Part shown: positions 10,919 through 22,745 of the stretch, piece by piece
How positions within the stretch are numbered: position 1 is the stretch's first letter
Layout of the letters: the number at the start of each line of letters is the position of its first letter
Assembly (NCBI GenBank): GCA_023052935.1
Contig: CM041295.1
Span: forward strand, 163,108,366 to 163,172,365
Length of the DNA stretch: 64,000 nt
Direction: 5' to 3'
DNA from: Piezodorus guildinii
Lineage: Eukaryota > Arthropoda > Insecta > Hemiptera > Pentatomidae
Program-made: the position numbers and the translations under genes
Notes under the pieces: generated by a model
Told to the model about the DNA's origin: nothing
The model's input: the letters and a program-made list of their open reading frames with translations, nothing else
Database searches by the model: none

Positions 10919-11468
10919 TTGAATTAATAATTAGATATGTAAATATATTGGAAGGTTACTGGGAACCAGTGTTGCCACAGTTAAACAAATTTAATTTTAC
11001 ATTTTAATTTAACTGGGTCATGGCCGCTAGTGCAGTTTTCTATTCATATCGGTCTGCCATTATGACTCAATAACTATTGTCAATCGTTATGAAGAGATAT
11101 CATACTTTGTAAAAAGTGAGATTAAGAACTTTTGGACGTTATAAGACTATAGGACACTTAGGTGAGTGAGATTTGTTTAATACTAGCTCAATCAAGTGGT
11201 GGTACTGAGTTAAGGCTGCCACGAGACACTTAATCCCTTGGCTCTTATCACCAAGTTCACGGCCAGCCTGGCGACCTACGTGCTTCCAGCGGTCTTGAGT
11301 TCGTATACAGACTATAGAAGTTCTTTTTTCTTTTTTTTTTTCTTATTTCCTTTTATAATTTTTCTTTTTAATTTCTAAAATGTTCTTTTTTATTTTTTTG
11401 TATATATTTGTGTAAATAATTTAATTTTTAGAATTTTTTTCTTTTTTTTACGTATAATACAGGTTACG

Positions 11469-11502
<34 letters not shown>

Positions 11503-11564
11503 TTTTTGTTTGTCTTAATATTTTATTATTACTTATTTTTTTATTTTTACGTAATAATTAAAAT

Positions 11565-13213
11565 ATGGATTTGGACCGATCCTCGAACGACGACTCTGAA
11601 GAAGAAACTCAATTTTCTGAAATAAGTGAAACCGATTCACAATATTTAAAACGATGTACGCTTAAAAAAAGAAATCGTCCCTCAGCCCCAAATTCGGCTA
11701 GCAATTCTCCGAATAAAAAAAAAAAAATAAACCAGCTAAAACAAAAATGCCACTTCCTCTAAACAAATCTCAATCTATTACTCGCAGCCAATCTACTGCA
11801 GCCATCACCTCAGATATCTCTAAACCAAGTACCTCAGCCAGCAATAACGCAAATATCACGCAAAACAAACCAAATTCGAATCCGGTGCCACAAGGTTTTA
11901 CTGATCCTGAGCCACCACCCATCTATGTTTCCAAAATAGAAAATTTCGTGATATTTAGCGAAGAAATAGCGAAACTCATAGGACCTACCAATTTCCGATG
12001 TTTTTCTCGAGTTACTGACGTAAAAATAAATACATCATCTAAAGAAAGTTACAAAACTTTAATCAGCCACCTCACATTACATAATTATGACTTCCACTGC
12101 TATCAGTTAAGACAGGAAAAATCCTATAGAGCTGTGCTACGAGGTCTCCATTCAACCACCCCTACAGCTGTCATCAAACAGGAATTAGAGGAAATTGGTC
12201 ACATAGTAAGAAATGTTTCATGCGTCTTACACCCTACAGGTAAATATCCGCTACCGTTATTTTTCGTGGATTTAGAGCCAGCGACAAACAATCCAGATAT
12301 ATTTAACGTTAATAGGCTCGTTTACTCCACTGTTAGGTTTGAGGAGCCGAGACAAAAAAATAGTATTGTGCAATGCACCAAATGTCAAAATTTGGGTCAT
12401 ACAAAGACTTACTGCCACCACCAGGACAGGTGCGTGAAATGTGCCGGTCCGCACGCGTCCAATGCATGTGATAGATCTAGAGATGAGCCCGCAATCCGCG
12501 CTCTCTGTGGAGAAGGCCAGCCGGCGAGCTACCGAGGATGCTCAGTATACAAAAATCTACTAAGAAACCGAACTCTGAACACAACAAATAAACGACAGGA
12601 GAAGAGTTACATCCAGCCCCCTGAGCTTGAATGCTCGACTAGTTTTCCTGAACTGGATAAGACACCTACTCAACCCACCATACAGCAACCCTCTATGTCA
12701 ACAGCCCGTCATCATCCTTCACAGGACATCAAACCTTACCTCGAAGCAACTACGAAGCAACAACCGAGACCTCAGGCGCCTCGAGTATCCCAACCCAAGC
12801 CTCAGACCTCTCAAACCAATCCACAGACCTCCCACACCAAACCCCAGGCCAGATCTTCCCTGCCTAAACCCCAGCCAATTCCACCTAATCACACGCCCTT
12901 GCGGGTTAAATTGCCGCCTCTGCATCCACACCCAAGTCCAACTCCTCAGCCTCTTCGCTCAAACCTAACCCCAGCCTCTAAAACCGAACCAAGTCCTCGG
13001 ATACCACAGCGTTCCCAGCCCCCAGCAACCAATTATAATCACATCAACTACCCAACTCAACCTCCTGATCCTTATTCTCTTCACAACCAAAATCAAACCG
13101 ACATCAACTCCATTCTATCATCCTTCCTATTAGATTTACAAGCAACCATCAACCCACTGATCTCTCTCCTCACCCGACTCCTGTCTGTAATTCCTCTCCC
13201 TATCCCACGATGA
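11565..13213 (+). pseudogene. Element A ORF1, gag-like nucleic-acid chaperone
   Basis: It starts at ATG 11565 (MDLDRSSNDDSEEET, acidic), shifts frame in an A-rich run at about 11719-11729, and continues as a 488-aa frame 11747-13213. Around residues 160-230 is the PRE_C2HC-type segment (FFVDLEPATNNPDIF) followed by zinc knuckles CTKCQNLGHTKTYC and CVKCAGPHASNAC; a third knuckle is broken (first Cys is Arg and the His is Gln in IRALCGEGQPASYRGC). A Pro/Gln-rich region follows, then a hydrophobic C-terminus (INSILSSFLLDLQATI). In living Jockey elements this protein packages the element RNA. The stop TGA overlaps the ATG of ORF2 as ATGA (13210-13213). Confidence 0.85.
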
Positions 13214-15690
13214 GTTTGAAGCCCCTAGCTATCGTTTTATGGAATGCAAATGGCCACTATGACGAACTTGACCTATTCCTTCATGACAATAACGTAGATT
13301 TTGCACTTTTGACTGAAACTCACTTCACTCAACGATCACATTTTTATGTACGTGACTACATTACTTACAGATCTGACCACCCAGACAACACGTCACATGC
13401 CGGTTCTTGTATTCTCGTTAATAAATCCTTACCCCATTCCCTTATTCCTTCTACTCCAACTGACACCATACAATCCACCTCAGTAATCATTACAACCCGT
13501 CCTTACCATTTAACGTTCTCAGCTGTATTTTTCCTGTCCTCCCGGCAATGCCCTCTCATACCACCATCTTGAAACCTTATTCCGTTCTTTCGGAACGCGC
13601 TTCATAGCTGGAGGTGACTACAACGCTAAACATCAACGATGGGGTTGTCGATCATCCAATCCCCGCGGTAATGTCCTTTCTCATGTCTCAAGATCCAACT
13701 CTTACTCAATTCTTTCACCCATGAATCCCACATATTGGCCAACATCCCTCAAAAAACGTCCTGATATCCTCGATATATTTGTCACGTCTCAGATCTCCCC
13801 CTCCCAAGCAATCATCAAATCCTTGGACGACCTTTCATCAGATCATAGTCCAGTTCTGCTTTTATTACATTCAAATTTCGCTCCAATACCTTCCCCTCCT
13901 AAACCGATTACAGGACGAATCAACTGGGACAGATTTCGACATGATTTGGACAATAAATTAGACTTTAAAATTCCTCTTAAGACAACAAATAACATTGACA
14001 GAGCTATAGAAAAACTTACAACATCTATACAGACTAGTATCAAAGATAACACCTCAAACAGAACTACAATTATTACGCAACAGACTAACTTGCCACCTCA
14101 CCTTTGCATGTTATTAAGGGTAAAAGTAGAGCAAGAGTGAAATGGCATAAGACTAGATACCCATCCGATAAAACTTATTATACTAAACTAACTAACAAAC
14201 TAAAATCAGAAATAAAAAAATTCAAAATTTACTAAACTTTACCGAAAATCTCAACACTCAGTAGTTATTTACAAAACATTATGGACGACCACTAAGAAGC
14301 TACTCAAATTTAAAGACTTTAATCATCCACTCCTTACCGAATCCCAAAGCTGGACAAGATCAGACGAGGAATAAGCTCAGCTCTTTGGTCAGCATCTTCT
14401 TAAAACTTTTATTCCACACCCTGATATCCTTAATCCCGATCACCTTGAATGTATTGAAGCAGAACTAAATATTTCTCTCCAAATGTCTCTTCCGCCTAAA
14501 GCTTTTCATCCTTCAGAAATTTCCAGTAATATTCATAGTCTGCCTTCCCGCAAAGCTCCTGGGCCAGATTTAATCACATCCCAAATTTTAAAACTCCTTT
14601 CACGAAAATCAATCCTATTCCTTACCTACATTTATAATGCTGTACTCCGCACAACATATTTTCCTGACTCCTGGAAATTATCCACAGTAAAAATGATACA
14701 TAAACCCAAAAAGCCACCAGAAAAACCGTCCTCTTACCGCCCCATCTCTCTTTTATATATCATGGGAAAAATCCTTGAAAAACTCCTTCTAAAACGTATA
14801 TATCCCATCCTTGATTCCAATAATATTATCCCCGATCATCAGTTTGGCTTTCGACCATCCCACTCCACTAACCAGCAATGTCATCGTGTGGTGGATGTGG
14901 TCTTCCTCCGCTTTGGTGCGCGGATTGTACTGCACTGGAGCCTTTCTCGACGTAGAACAGGCCTTTGACCGAGTCTGGCACCCAGGACTGCTTTACAAAC
15001 TCCGAAAATTCCTTCCTCCAACATAGTTCCTCATCATCCAGTCCTATCTCACTGACAGATCCTTCCAAATAAATCACAAGTGCTCCTATTCATCCCTTTT
15101 TGTTCAGTCCGCTGGCGTCCCACAAGGCAGTATCCTCGGACCCATTCTCTTCACATTTTCGTAAACCAATGACATCCTGTCCTACTGTATCCTTTAATAA
15201 TATTCCGCTTGTCCCGGCTGAACAGATCCGCTACCTAGGTCTCTTCCTTGACAAACGTCTCACATGGAATCCGTACACAAGACTGAAACGACAAGAGACT
15301 GCTCGCCGATTTCGATTACTTCAACACTTATTTGACAAACGCTCTAACCTCCCACTTAACTACAAAAGACTCCTCTACATGACTATCATCAGGCCTATAT
15401 GGACTTACGGAGTTGAGCTTTGAAGCTCGACTAAACCAACGAATTCTTCCCGTATCCAATCCTTACAATCCAAAATCCTCAACGCTCCTTACTTTGTCAC
15501 AAATAAAATCATCCATAAAGACCTAAATGTTCCATATGTTACTGATTTGGCCCGAACTAGATATCAATCCTTCTATGACAAACTCTATTCCCACCCCAAC
15601 CCACTAGTTTCAACCCTTGCTTCCTCTTCGATTCCTGATAATCCTCCGAGGCGTCTGAAAAGAAGATGGCCTCGAGACCTTCTTGTTTAA
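13210..15690 (+). pseudogene. Element A ORF2, endonuclease-reverse transcriptase
   Basis: The frame starts MSLKPLAIVLWNANG (APE endonuclease), with LLTETHFTQ near residue 35; it shifts before GGDYNAKHQRWG (about 13610) and continues with DDLSSDHSPV (about 13830). RT segments are in two or three frames: KAPGPDLI (14555), SYRPISLL (14735), HQFGFRPSHST (14838), then AFDRVWHPG (14962). After SAGVPQGSILGPI (about 15110) the text jumps to the PMTSCPTVSF region, so about 70 codons including the FADD catalytic motif are missing. The tail RRLKRRWPRDLLV closes at about 15690. Clearly dead. Confidence 0.85.
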
Positions 15691-15824
15691 AATAGTTACT
15701 GGAGTGCTTCCATTGGGTTGCTCCTCTACAAGTCTGTCTCATGTGATTTTTCTTTTAGCATATTTACTTGTTGTAATATAAATTACAGTTGTAAATTTAA
15801 ATAAATAAATATTTTAAAAACAAA

Positions 15825-16015
15825 ATTTTAAGTTTTAGAAAAATATATTTTTCAACTATTTAGCATAGGAACAATGATAGATAAAAACTATCCTATCTTT
15901 TAAGTTGGACCAAATAGAAAATAAGTACAAGTTCAATCAAAGTCGGTTCAGTAATTTCATAGTTTTTTAAGTTCATCGCGAACATACATCGTGACACAAG
16001 ATTTATATATATAGA
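15825..16015 (-). mobile_element. Helitron 5' terminus
   Basis: On the minus strand a TCTATATATATAAATC start at 16015, preceded by A, continues into a GTGTCACGATGTATGTTCGCG stretch and TTACTGAACCGACTTTGATT. Helitrons start with TC and insert between A and T; this TCTATATATATAAA head is common in insect Helitrons. The body is cut where Jockey element A ends, so no 3' hairpin is attached. Confidence 0.55.
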
Positions 16016-16344
16016 TATTAACCTATTACAAGTATTAAATTAACGAATTTGTCTATTAAGTTTGATCAAATGTTAGTATGAAAAAAATTACTCGGTTATG
16101 TTTTTAAACACTTTAAAACTACAAATATATATTATTATTATTTTTATAACAAGACAGACGCCGTTACGAAGAACAAACCAAAGAAAGGAAGAGTTATATA
16201 AAAGCTGGCCGATTATTTCAATACTTCCTTAACCTGTAACTATCAAATTAACGGGAAACAAGAGGTCCCACATAAATTAAAATTGTTTGGATTCATTGCT
16301 AATAATAATCGTAAAAATGGTAAACTCTTTATTTATTCTAAAAA

Positions 16345-17345
16345 CCTTCTTTTTTTTTTCAACAACATTTTTTTATTAAGTAATATTACAATCTGTCTCA
16401 ATTTGGACATCAATAATAGTGGTGAAAGATAACATACATACTACATTCATACAATATTTACACAGCAATAAAATATATGTACAATAATAAATCAATAAAA
16501 TGGTAACAAAGTCTATAAATCACTCATACACATATACATGTCACGCATACATCACATTGATTGGAGAATCTAGCCATTGCTAGAACTCCAATATATACAT
16601 ATTTACAAGAGGTCGCGGGGCCACAGCCTTTTCAACCTTCTAGGAGGGTTGTATGGATGAGTGGAGCTGGATAGAGATTGAGCTAGAGGATTAGGATGAT
16701 TGATGAGGTTCTGGTGGAATTTGGAAAATTTGGATGGAATTAGGTCTGAAATAAATGGAACATTAAGGTCGTGGTGCAAGGTATAGTTGGAGACATAATG
16801 AGGAGCATTTACTATTGTTCGGAGGACTTTGGATTGAAAGGATTGAATGCGTTTGATGTTCGAACGTTTAGCTGTCCCCGACAGTTTAAGTCCGTAGGTC
16901 CAGATAGACTTCAGTATTGTCTTGTATATTAATAATTTGTAGTCAACTGTAAGTTCAGATTTTCTGTTGAGTAGTCCGTATAACTGTCCGAATCGTCGGT
17001 TGAGTTCTTGTCTTTTAAGTTGTGTATGTGGGTTCCATGTCAATCTTTTGTCTAATAGTAACCCAAGATACCGGACTGTATCTGAGGGAGGAATCGGTAA
17101 TGAGTTAAATAAACTGGCGGACAGGATTTTCGTCTAAGAGTGAATGTTACATGTTTACATTTGGCTTCGTTCACCTTTATACGCCAGTTAATACACCAGT
17201 GTTCGATAAGGAAAAAGTTTCTCTGCAGGTTTAAGGATTGGAACTGGATGATAGGATGGCGGTGTCGTCTGCAAATGTTGCCAGAAAGGTATCAGGATGT
17301 GTTGGAATATCAGCAGTCTTAAAAGCTGTTGAGGGCACGTCCTCA
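16345..17345 (-). mobile_element. Jockey-C family copy, 3' half
   Basis: The minus strand runs from LATFADDTA (about 17285) through the RT thumb and ORF2 C-terminus (stop near 16600) into about 240 bases of 3' UTR ending at a T tract (A tail) at 16350-16360. The 5' side is truncated. It matches element C at 42-46.8 kb and the copy at 23.7-24.2 kb; the 3' UTR agrees better with the 23.7 kb copy than with C, indicating subfamilies. Confidence 0.85.
16603..17310 (-). pseudogene. Jockey-C ORF2 fragment: RT active site to C-terminus
   Basis: An open 146-aa block (16603-17043) starts at the TWNPHTQLKRQEL region and ends in RRLKRLWPRDLL. Upstream, in shifted frames, are RYLGLLLDKRLTW, the WCINWRIKV region and the ADDTA catalytic motif. 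The RT is therefore represented only from the active site onward. Compared with element C it has frameshifts near 17044 and 17125. Confidence 0.8.
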
Positions 17346-17419
17346 ACCGGATAAAGTTGAGAAAACCAACGCTCAATCCATAAATGTTGGAAAATCCAAC
17401 TCCGTTACTTATCACAAAC

Positions 17420-17790
17420 ATCCTAAAGTAAAATCCTCAACGCTCCTTACTCTTCATGAAAAACTCATCCATTAACCTAATATTCCATCTACGATTCCTC
17501 TTCGATTCCAGACATCCTCCGAGCGTCATGAAAAAGATCTCGACCTCACTTTAAATAGTTTCAGATACCATGTAGTTTCCTCTTTTCGATTTTTTTTTGA
17601 CATTTACTTCGTTGTAGTTGTAAAATTTACTGTGCTCGAGACCATTCAGTTTAGAATAGTTACAGGAGGGCTACCATTGGGTAGTTCTTCTACAAGTCGT
17701 TTTCATGTCATTTTTCTTTTGTCATATTTACTTGTTGTATTATTCAGTACAGTTGTAAATTTCAATAGATTATGTTTAAAAAAAAAAAAA
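17420..17790 (+). mobile_element. Jockey-A family 3' tail fragment
   Basis: Plus-strand pieces match the last part of element A: CCTCAACGCTCCTTACT, a scrambled RRLKR...DLLV coding end, and the 3' UTR (GGGCTACCATTGGGTAG, TATTTACTTGTTGTA, CAGTTGTAAATTTCAATA) ending in an A tract at about 17780-17790. The 3' UTR start appears twice in degenerate form (near 17555 and 17655). Confidence 0.65.
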
Positions 17791-17879
17791 TTAAGTTGGT
17801 AAGTGTTACGTTACATATTGGTAGAAAAGTAAATTATTATTATTATTTCTATTTCTTACATGTAGTGTTATTATTTTGT

Positions 17880-17970
17880 AATATACCACCTATAATTATC
17901 ACGGTAATGTAAAAACGGCTAAGGCCTGTAGTTGGATGCTGCTGTAAAATAAAAAAATTAAATTAAAAAA
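17880..17970 (+). mobile_element. Non-LTR 3' tail (GGCCTGTAGTTGGATGCTG type)
   Basis: GGCTAAGGCCTGTAGTTGGA followed by TGCTGCTG and an A-rich end resembles the tail at 23140-23215 (GGCCTGTTGGTGGATGTTG). No coding part remains. Confidence 0.35.
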
Positions 17971-17999
17971 AATGGTAATGAGTTTAAAGATCATTCAAC

Positions 18000-18855
18000 G
18001 AAAATTATTATGGAGTGAAAATTCAGGACTTTTTTTAAATGACAACTAAATAAAAATAATTATCAATCCCGACTATACAGATAAATTGAACAATAGTTAT
18101 TATGATATTTTTTCTCCAGTTATTCTATATCCTTTATTGGATTTGAAACCGTGGTTGAAAACATTTTTGTGGCTATTAATTTTGCAATAGCTTCGCTACT
18201 GAAATCATGTGTTGGACAAATCTCTCTAACTCTGGTAATTTTGCAGACAGCGAGCAAAATGTTCCGTTTGATGGAAACTGTCGTGGATTTTTAACAATTT
18301 TTCAGCAAAATAAAATAAAGTTCAAAACCATAGTAAGATATTAAAATCACCCATATGTGTAGGAAAATACCGAACCCTTTCTCAGCTGCTTCAGTGGATT
18401 AAGACCCAGCGGAATCTGATTGAGGGCGCTATGGCCACAAACATACAGCACTTGAATGCCTGAACTACAATACAAATATTTATAAGACGTCTAAGGGTTA
18501 CTACAGCCCGTGAAACATTGAATTAATAAAGCTTAAATCTTCTACAAGATAGTTATTATTATCATTATTATTAAAACAATAAAATATTGTTCATTATCTT
18601 ATATGACACATCTGGTCTTTAAGATTATTATTTCTAAATTCTTCGAAAATGACCAATTTTAGGATTGTTAATGTGCAGTAATAGTCACTTGTCAGTTATG
18701 ACTTGCTGTTAATTATATCACATCATATCTCGTATTATATCTGTTAAAATCATTTACGTCAAGATAATTTAAAATTATTTTCCATTGACATCTCTGGACC
18801 CCTCGAACATCTGCGGATTCTCAAGGGTCCGCGGAAAATTAGTTGGGAACCACTG
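18000..18855. other. No gene; part of a dispersed repeat
   Basis: 18115-18250 resembles 25390-25560 (shared: CAGTTATTCT, ATTTTGCAATAG/GTATTGCAACCG, ATCATGTG...AAATCT, CTGTAATTTT in order). A GC-richer patch at 18370-18470 and a TTA/TCA triplet run at 18550-18580 have no assignment. Confidence 0.4.
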
Positions 18856-18857
18856 AG

Positions 18858-19125
18858 TAGAGGATTGGGTTGATGAATAAGCTTCTAATGGAATTTGGAG
18901 AATTTCAATGGAATAAGTTATAAATAAATGGAACATTGAGTTCATGATCTAGGGTCTGGTTGTTGACATAGTAAGGAGCATTGACTATTGTTCGGAGAAT
19001 TTGGGATTAAAAGGACTGGATTCGTTTAATGTTAAAATAAATTTATGCCCAAAAGGTTAGGGTCTTTAGTGTGCCTGATTTTCCAAACTAAATTACACCG
19101 CTGTTCTTTAAGGAAAAATCAATAT
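18858..19125 (-). pseudogene. Jockey-C family ORF2 fragment
   Basis: The minus strand matches element C where NAPYYVTNKTLHNDL is encoded (18940-18990 has the counterpart TAAGGAGCATTGACTATTGTTCGGAG) and extends through the F-x-S-K-x-x-x-F-H region. A shorter match near 19070-19110 corresponds to the WCINWRI region. Internally deleted and frame-broken. Confidence 0.6.
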
Positions 19126-19129
19126 ATCA

Positions 19130-20855
19130 TCGTTGTATTATTAGATATGGATTGATAGAATCCATGAAATGTCTTGTATGTCATTTGGTCCTAGAAGGGC
19201 CGATGGATCCATTAACAAGATTCGAGAGAGCGGGAGATCGTGAGATGACGATAGGAGAGAGATCGCAATTCATTAGAGCCGTTTCCATCTGTTTTCTCCT
19301 TATGTAAGGCTACTGGACATTTATCAGCCCGAGTTACCTTTACGTGAGGCCAATGAGTGAAACCTGGTCCAATTGAGGCGGTCCCTCTGACGCAAACAAT
19401 CACGATCGAGGACGCTTTATGATCAATTTCGTTCCTTTTCAAATTGAAGTCGTGATAAAATGATTTGCGGGACGCACCGGTGGGTAATTTTCCATTATAG
19501 AACCGACAAATGAGCAAGTCCCGTTTCTTCTCTCTGCTTCTACAAGTTTTAATTTATCGGTTCGGCTGACAAGCTACTTGAATTTTCATTGTCATCTATG
19601 TTTTTAAACCATTATTCTTGAAGCAAGATAATGAAAACATTCTTCAGGAAGGTTCATATAGTTTCTTTTTTATTCATTTAACGTAACTTTTATGCTAATC
19701 AGACGATGCTACTGTACAAGTCCTAAATTTTTCCTATCCAGGTTTAATTAGGAAAGGAATATTTTTTTTTATTTAATAAAAAGTAATTCTTATTCTGGAA
19801 CATTTCATATCCTAATAATAAGGTACAATGAACAAAATATATCCAACTTATACGATTACATTAATGACATGATTACCTAGTTAAATAGTGAGTTATATAT
19901 AGTCAAAATAAATAAAAGATACAAATAACAACATATAAAAACTTCGAATGGATTTAGTGGCATATTAAAAAGTCAAGATACATCAGACATGAGCGGAAGA
20001 TTGAGGAGGTAGATAAATAAATGATGTTTGAAAGAGATTAGAGGTGATTATTAATGCGTATCATAGTACAATATTTTACGTCCTCTCCGAAGGATAGCAT
20101 AAGCAAAGATTATTCCTTTCCTTTAAAATTGTTTAGAACCATCTGCCAAGTACTAAAAACATTAACTTCCAAAGTGAAAACAAGTTAATAATATAGTGAA
20201 AAGACTATTCTTAAATTGAATAAAAATAAAAACTACTAAACAGGTCCAATAAAAGACTTTTATGGTCACTGTAAGATCTAAAAAAATATATATGTACTGC
20301 TTTTGGAAATCATCATTTCAATTGAGTAGCCCAACCTGGTGTTCATATCTGATTCAAATGGCAAATCTAAATTTATGTACATAATATAATATATTAAAAT
20401 TGAAAAACAAATCGTATTAATTGATCATTTATTTAAATTAAAATTACTTTAATCTTCTTATAACTGATATATTTTATTATTTTCTATTTTTCTTCACCAT
20501 CTGTACCTTTATGGCGAAGTGGTGGTGGGAGAGGGGGTTGGATAGATTTATCAAGAAATCCATAGAAGCGTTTTAAATCATTGAATAATAATAGTTAAAG
20601 AACAGACTTTTAAATTATCATCATTATGGATTGGAAACAATATGTAAAAACCCCTCATTATATGTCTCATTTTCTAAATTCAAGAACCATTTGAGACAAG
20701 TGTGAAGACAATCGAACAGTTTCTAAACGCGTAAAAATCGACGAAAGGCCTGACATCGAGTTCGATCCATATATTACTATCAATTTTTTTTTAAACTGAT
20801 TTATTTATGCAACTTTAATTTGCCTACAGTTCATATCTTAGCAATTTTAATATTT
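19130..20855. other. Unique sequence, no recognisable gene
   Basis: 19190-19560 is GC-elevated compared with its surroundings and has a 101-codon minus-strand frame (19212-19517) with no family motif or clear splice sites. It could be a conserved non-coding block. The rest is AT-rich. Confidence 0.45.
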
Positions 20856-20858
20856 ATA

Positions 20859-21777
20859 TTGGGTTGTTTCAAATGAAATGTCCGTTTTTATAGTTTCTGA
20901 AATACATAAAGAATTTTGCAGGTCTCTGTTGTTTTTTTCCAAATGTTTACATATTTAAAGTATACAGTTACTAATCCTCTACCTTTGTATTATAAACAGT
21001 AGCTTCACAAAAAATTAACCAATTTTTAGTATACCTCCAAATATGAACATGGAAACACGCGATTTTCGAGTAATATTTTTGTACAAGTTTAAACTCGGTC
21101 ATTCAGCAGCTGAGGCCGCTAGAAATAATTGCAATGCGTTGGGGAAGGGAGTGTTAATGAATGGACCATTCGCCGTTTGTTTGTCAAGTTTTCAGCTGGG
21201 GATACCGACTTGGAAAACTAGCCCCGAGGAAGACCTCCGTCCGTAATAGACAACAATGTCCTCAAACATTCAGTAGAAGGAAACCCCTACCAAACAGTTA
21301 AAGGACTCTCAGCACAACTAAATGCAAGTGCATCTACCGTTTCCAGACATTTAAAGTGTATTGGGAAAGTAAAAAAGATACATGGGTACCATATGATCTC
21401 ACTGAGCGGCAGCAAGATCCCATGTTTCAAAACATACCGTGCAAAAATTGAATGAACTGGGCTACGAAGTTCTTCCGCACCCACCATATTCTCCCGACTT
21501 GTCTCCAACAAATTACCATCTGTTCAGGAATTTAGACAACTTCGTCAAAGGAAACCTTTTTGAAAATGATGATCAAGTGAATAGTGCGTTTTCAGATTTT
21601 GTTTCACTTCAAAGCTCAGAGTTTTTCAGTTCGGGGATAAAAAAGTTGGTGTCACGTTGGGAAAAATGTGTAGAAAAAGAAGGTAAACACTTCGAATAAA
21701 ATTATCTGGTTTTCATATCGTATTTTTATTAAAGATCCTTTAACTTTAAAACGGGCATTTCATGCGACACAACCCAA
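20859..21777 (+). mobile_element. mariner-like DNA transposon, internally deleted
   Basis: Terminal inverted repeats TTGGGTTGTTTCAAATGAAA and, at the other end, TTGGGTTGTGTCGCATGAAA read inward, flanked by TA duplications at 20857-20858 and 21778-21779. The 919-bp length is shorter than the usual 1.3 kb, and the missing part is the middle of the transposase. Boundaries are therefore exact to the base. Confidence 0.95.
21043..21699 (+). pseudogene. mariner transposase remnant
   Basis: It starts at ATG 21043 (MNMETRDFRVIFLYKFKLGH), with the N-terminal helix-turn-helix region and ARNNCNALGKGV, then a frameshift at about 21140; the second HTH region (KHSVEGNPYQTVKGLSAQL, about 21265-21340) follows. 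After YDLTERQQD (about 21420) the text jumps to a position near the third catalytic residue, so the part carrying the first two Asp is deleted. The last block 21439-21699 has HPPYSPDLSPTNYHLF, where the third catalytic Asp of the DD34D triad is Asn. It cannot cut DNA; it could at most be mobilised in trans through intact ends. Confidence 0.9.
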
Positions 21778-21779
21778 TA

Positions 21780-22527
21780 AAAATTGTATAATTTATGTTT
21801 TGGGGGTAAATTATTAAATTATCGTGATGGTTTTATCACTTTATTACTTTCTTCTTTACCTGAATCACATTTTTCATCTTTTTGCTTAACCAAGTCCATA
21901 AATTCACAATGACATTGAAATCAAGATACTACGGAGATGCATCTATAATTTTGGGAAGATTTTATGAAAGTCATTGTTTGGTTTTAAGAACATTTTGGTT
22001 GGAATCATTATAACGGTAAAAAGTACGTGTCCTTTTGATTCCCATTTGTTCACTGATTATTTTATTTTTTCTCTTGGAATGTGTGTCATACTAAAACTGA
22101 AAAATTTTCGAGAGCAAGTGATCTAGTTTGCCAAGACCACCCAGGTTAGGGAAGTATCGAAACAATCCCAGAGGTTTTACATCATCCCTTGAAACTTTTA
22201 CCGCGTCAAAACAATCATTAGATTACTTGGGCTTTATAAAAAATATAAACATTATTGAGATAAATCAGACTGAAGAAATAGTAAACGAAATCTTAAATTA
22301 TAAAATTTTTATTTTTAAAGAAATATCCTGCGTGATAGGATCCCTAAACAGTAAATTAATGCTTGAGTTTAATGTGAGGCATAAATTGAGAAATAGATGC
22401 ACAATAGCTATCCGCTCAATTGTCAAACTGGTACACGGGCAATATAGATTAGGCAGGGATATCTTGTCTATATATCTCACCAGGGATATATCTCACCTTT
22501 AGGCAACTTCCTTCATTTCAGTCTTCT
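21780..22527. other. No recognisable gene
   Basis: A 124-codon plus-strand frame at 22128-22502 (start MPRPPRLGKYRNNPRG) has no known motif and is not flanked by obvious splice sites; its middle is IN/K-rich as expected of AT-rich noise. A real small exon cannot be excluded. Confidence 0.4.
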
Positions 22528-22529
22528 TA

Positions 22530-22745
22530 TGACTCGTATAATCGTAAAAAATCGACGAACCAGAAGTGCCACTTATACCATGCATTTTGCACCTTCATAA
22601 AATTTTCTTAAAAACTACTCTAACGATTTTGCAGAAACTCCCTATATTTACGTACTTTTAAATTGTCTATAATTTCATGTAGGTTTTATTCAGATTTGAT
22701 AGTATGACAGGACTCAAAAGCGATGTTTTCAAAATTTAATTCGGT
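22530..22745 (-). repeat. Dispersed repeat R, partial minus-strand copy
   Basis: The minus strand contains TTCTGCAAAATCGTTAGAG, GAAGGTGCAAAATGCATGG and the CTTCTGGTTCGTCGA region, the same order as copy 1 of repeat R (4320-4440). Confidence 0.55.

Larger units (their letters stand above)
10970..15815 (+). mobile_element. Jockey-clade non-LTR retrotransposon, element A (decayed)
   Basis: A 5' leader (10970-11564), ORF1 gag-like protein, ORF2 with endonuclease and RT but no RNase H, and a short 3' UTR with AATAAATAAATA lie in LINE order. ORF2 ends in the RRLKRRWPRDLLV motif, and ORF1 carries a PRE_C2HC-like region with zinc knuckles, both typical of the Jockey clade. The leader shares CATGGCCGCTA (11019-11029) with element B. 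Several frameshifts and an internal deletion around the RT active site mean it is not functional. Exact ends and target duplication were not found. Confidence 0.9.

Noticed and set aside
19212..19517. 101-codon minus-strand frame as a gene
   Set aside because: No recognisable domain or splice context; composition fits a GC-elevated non-coding patch.
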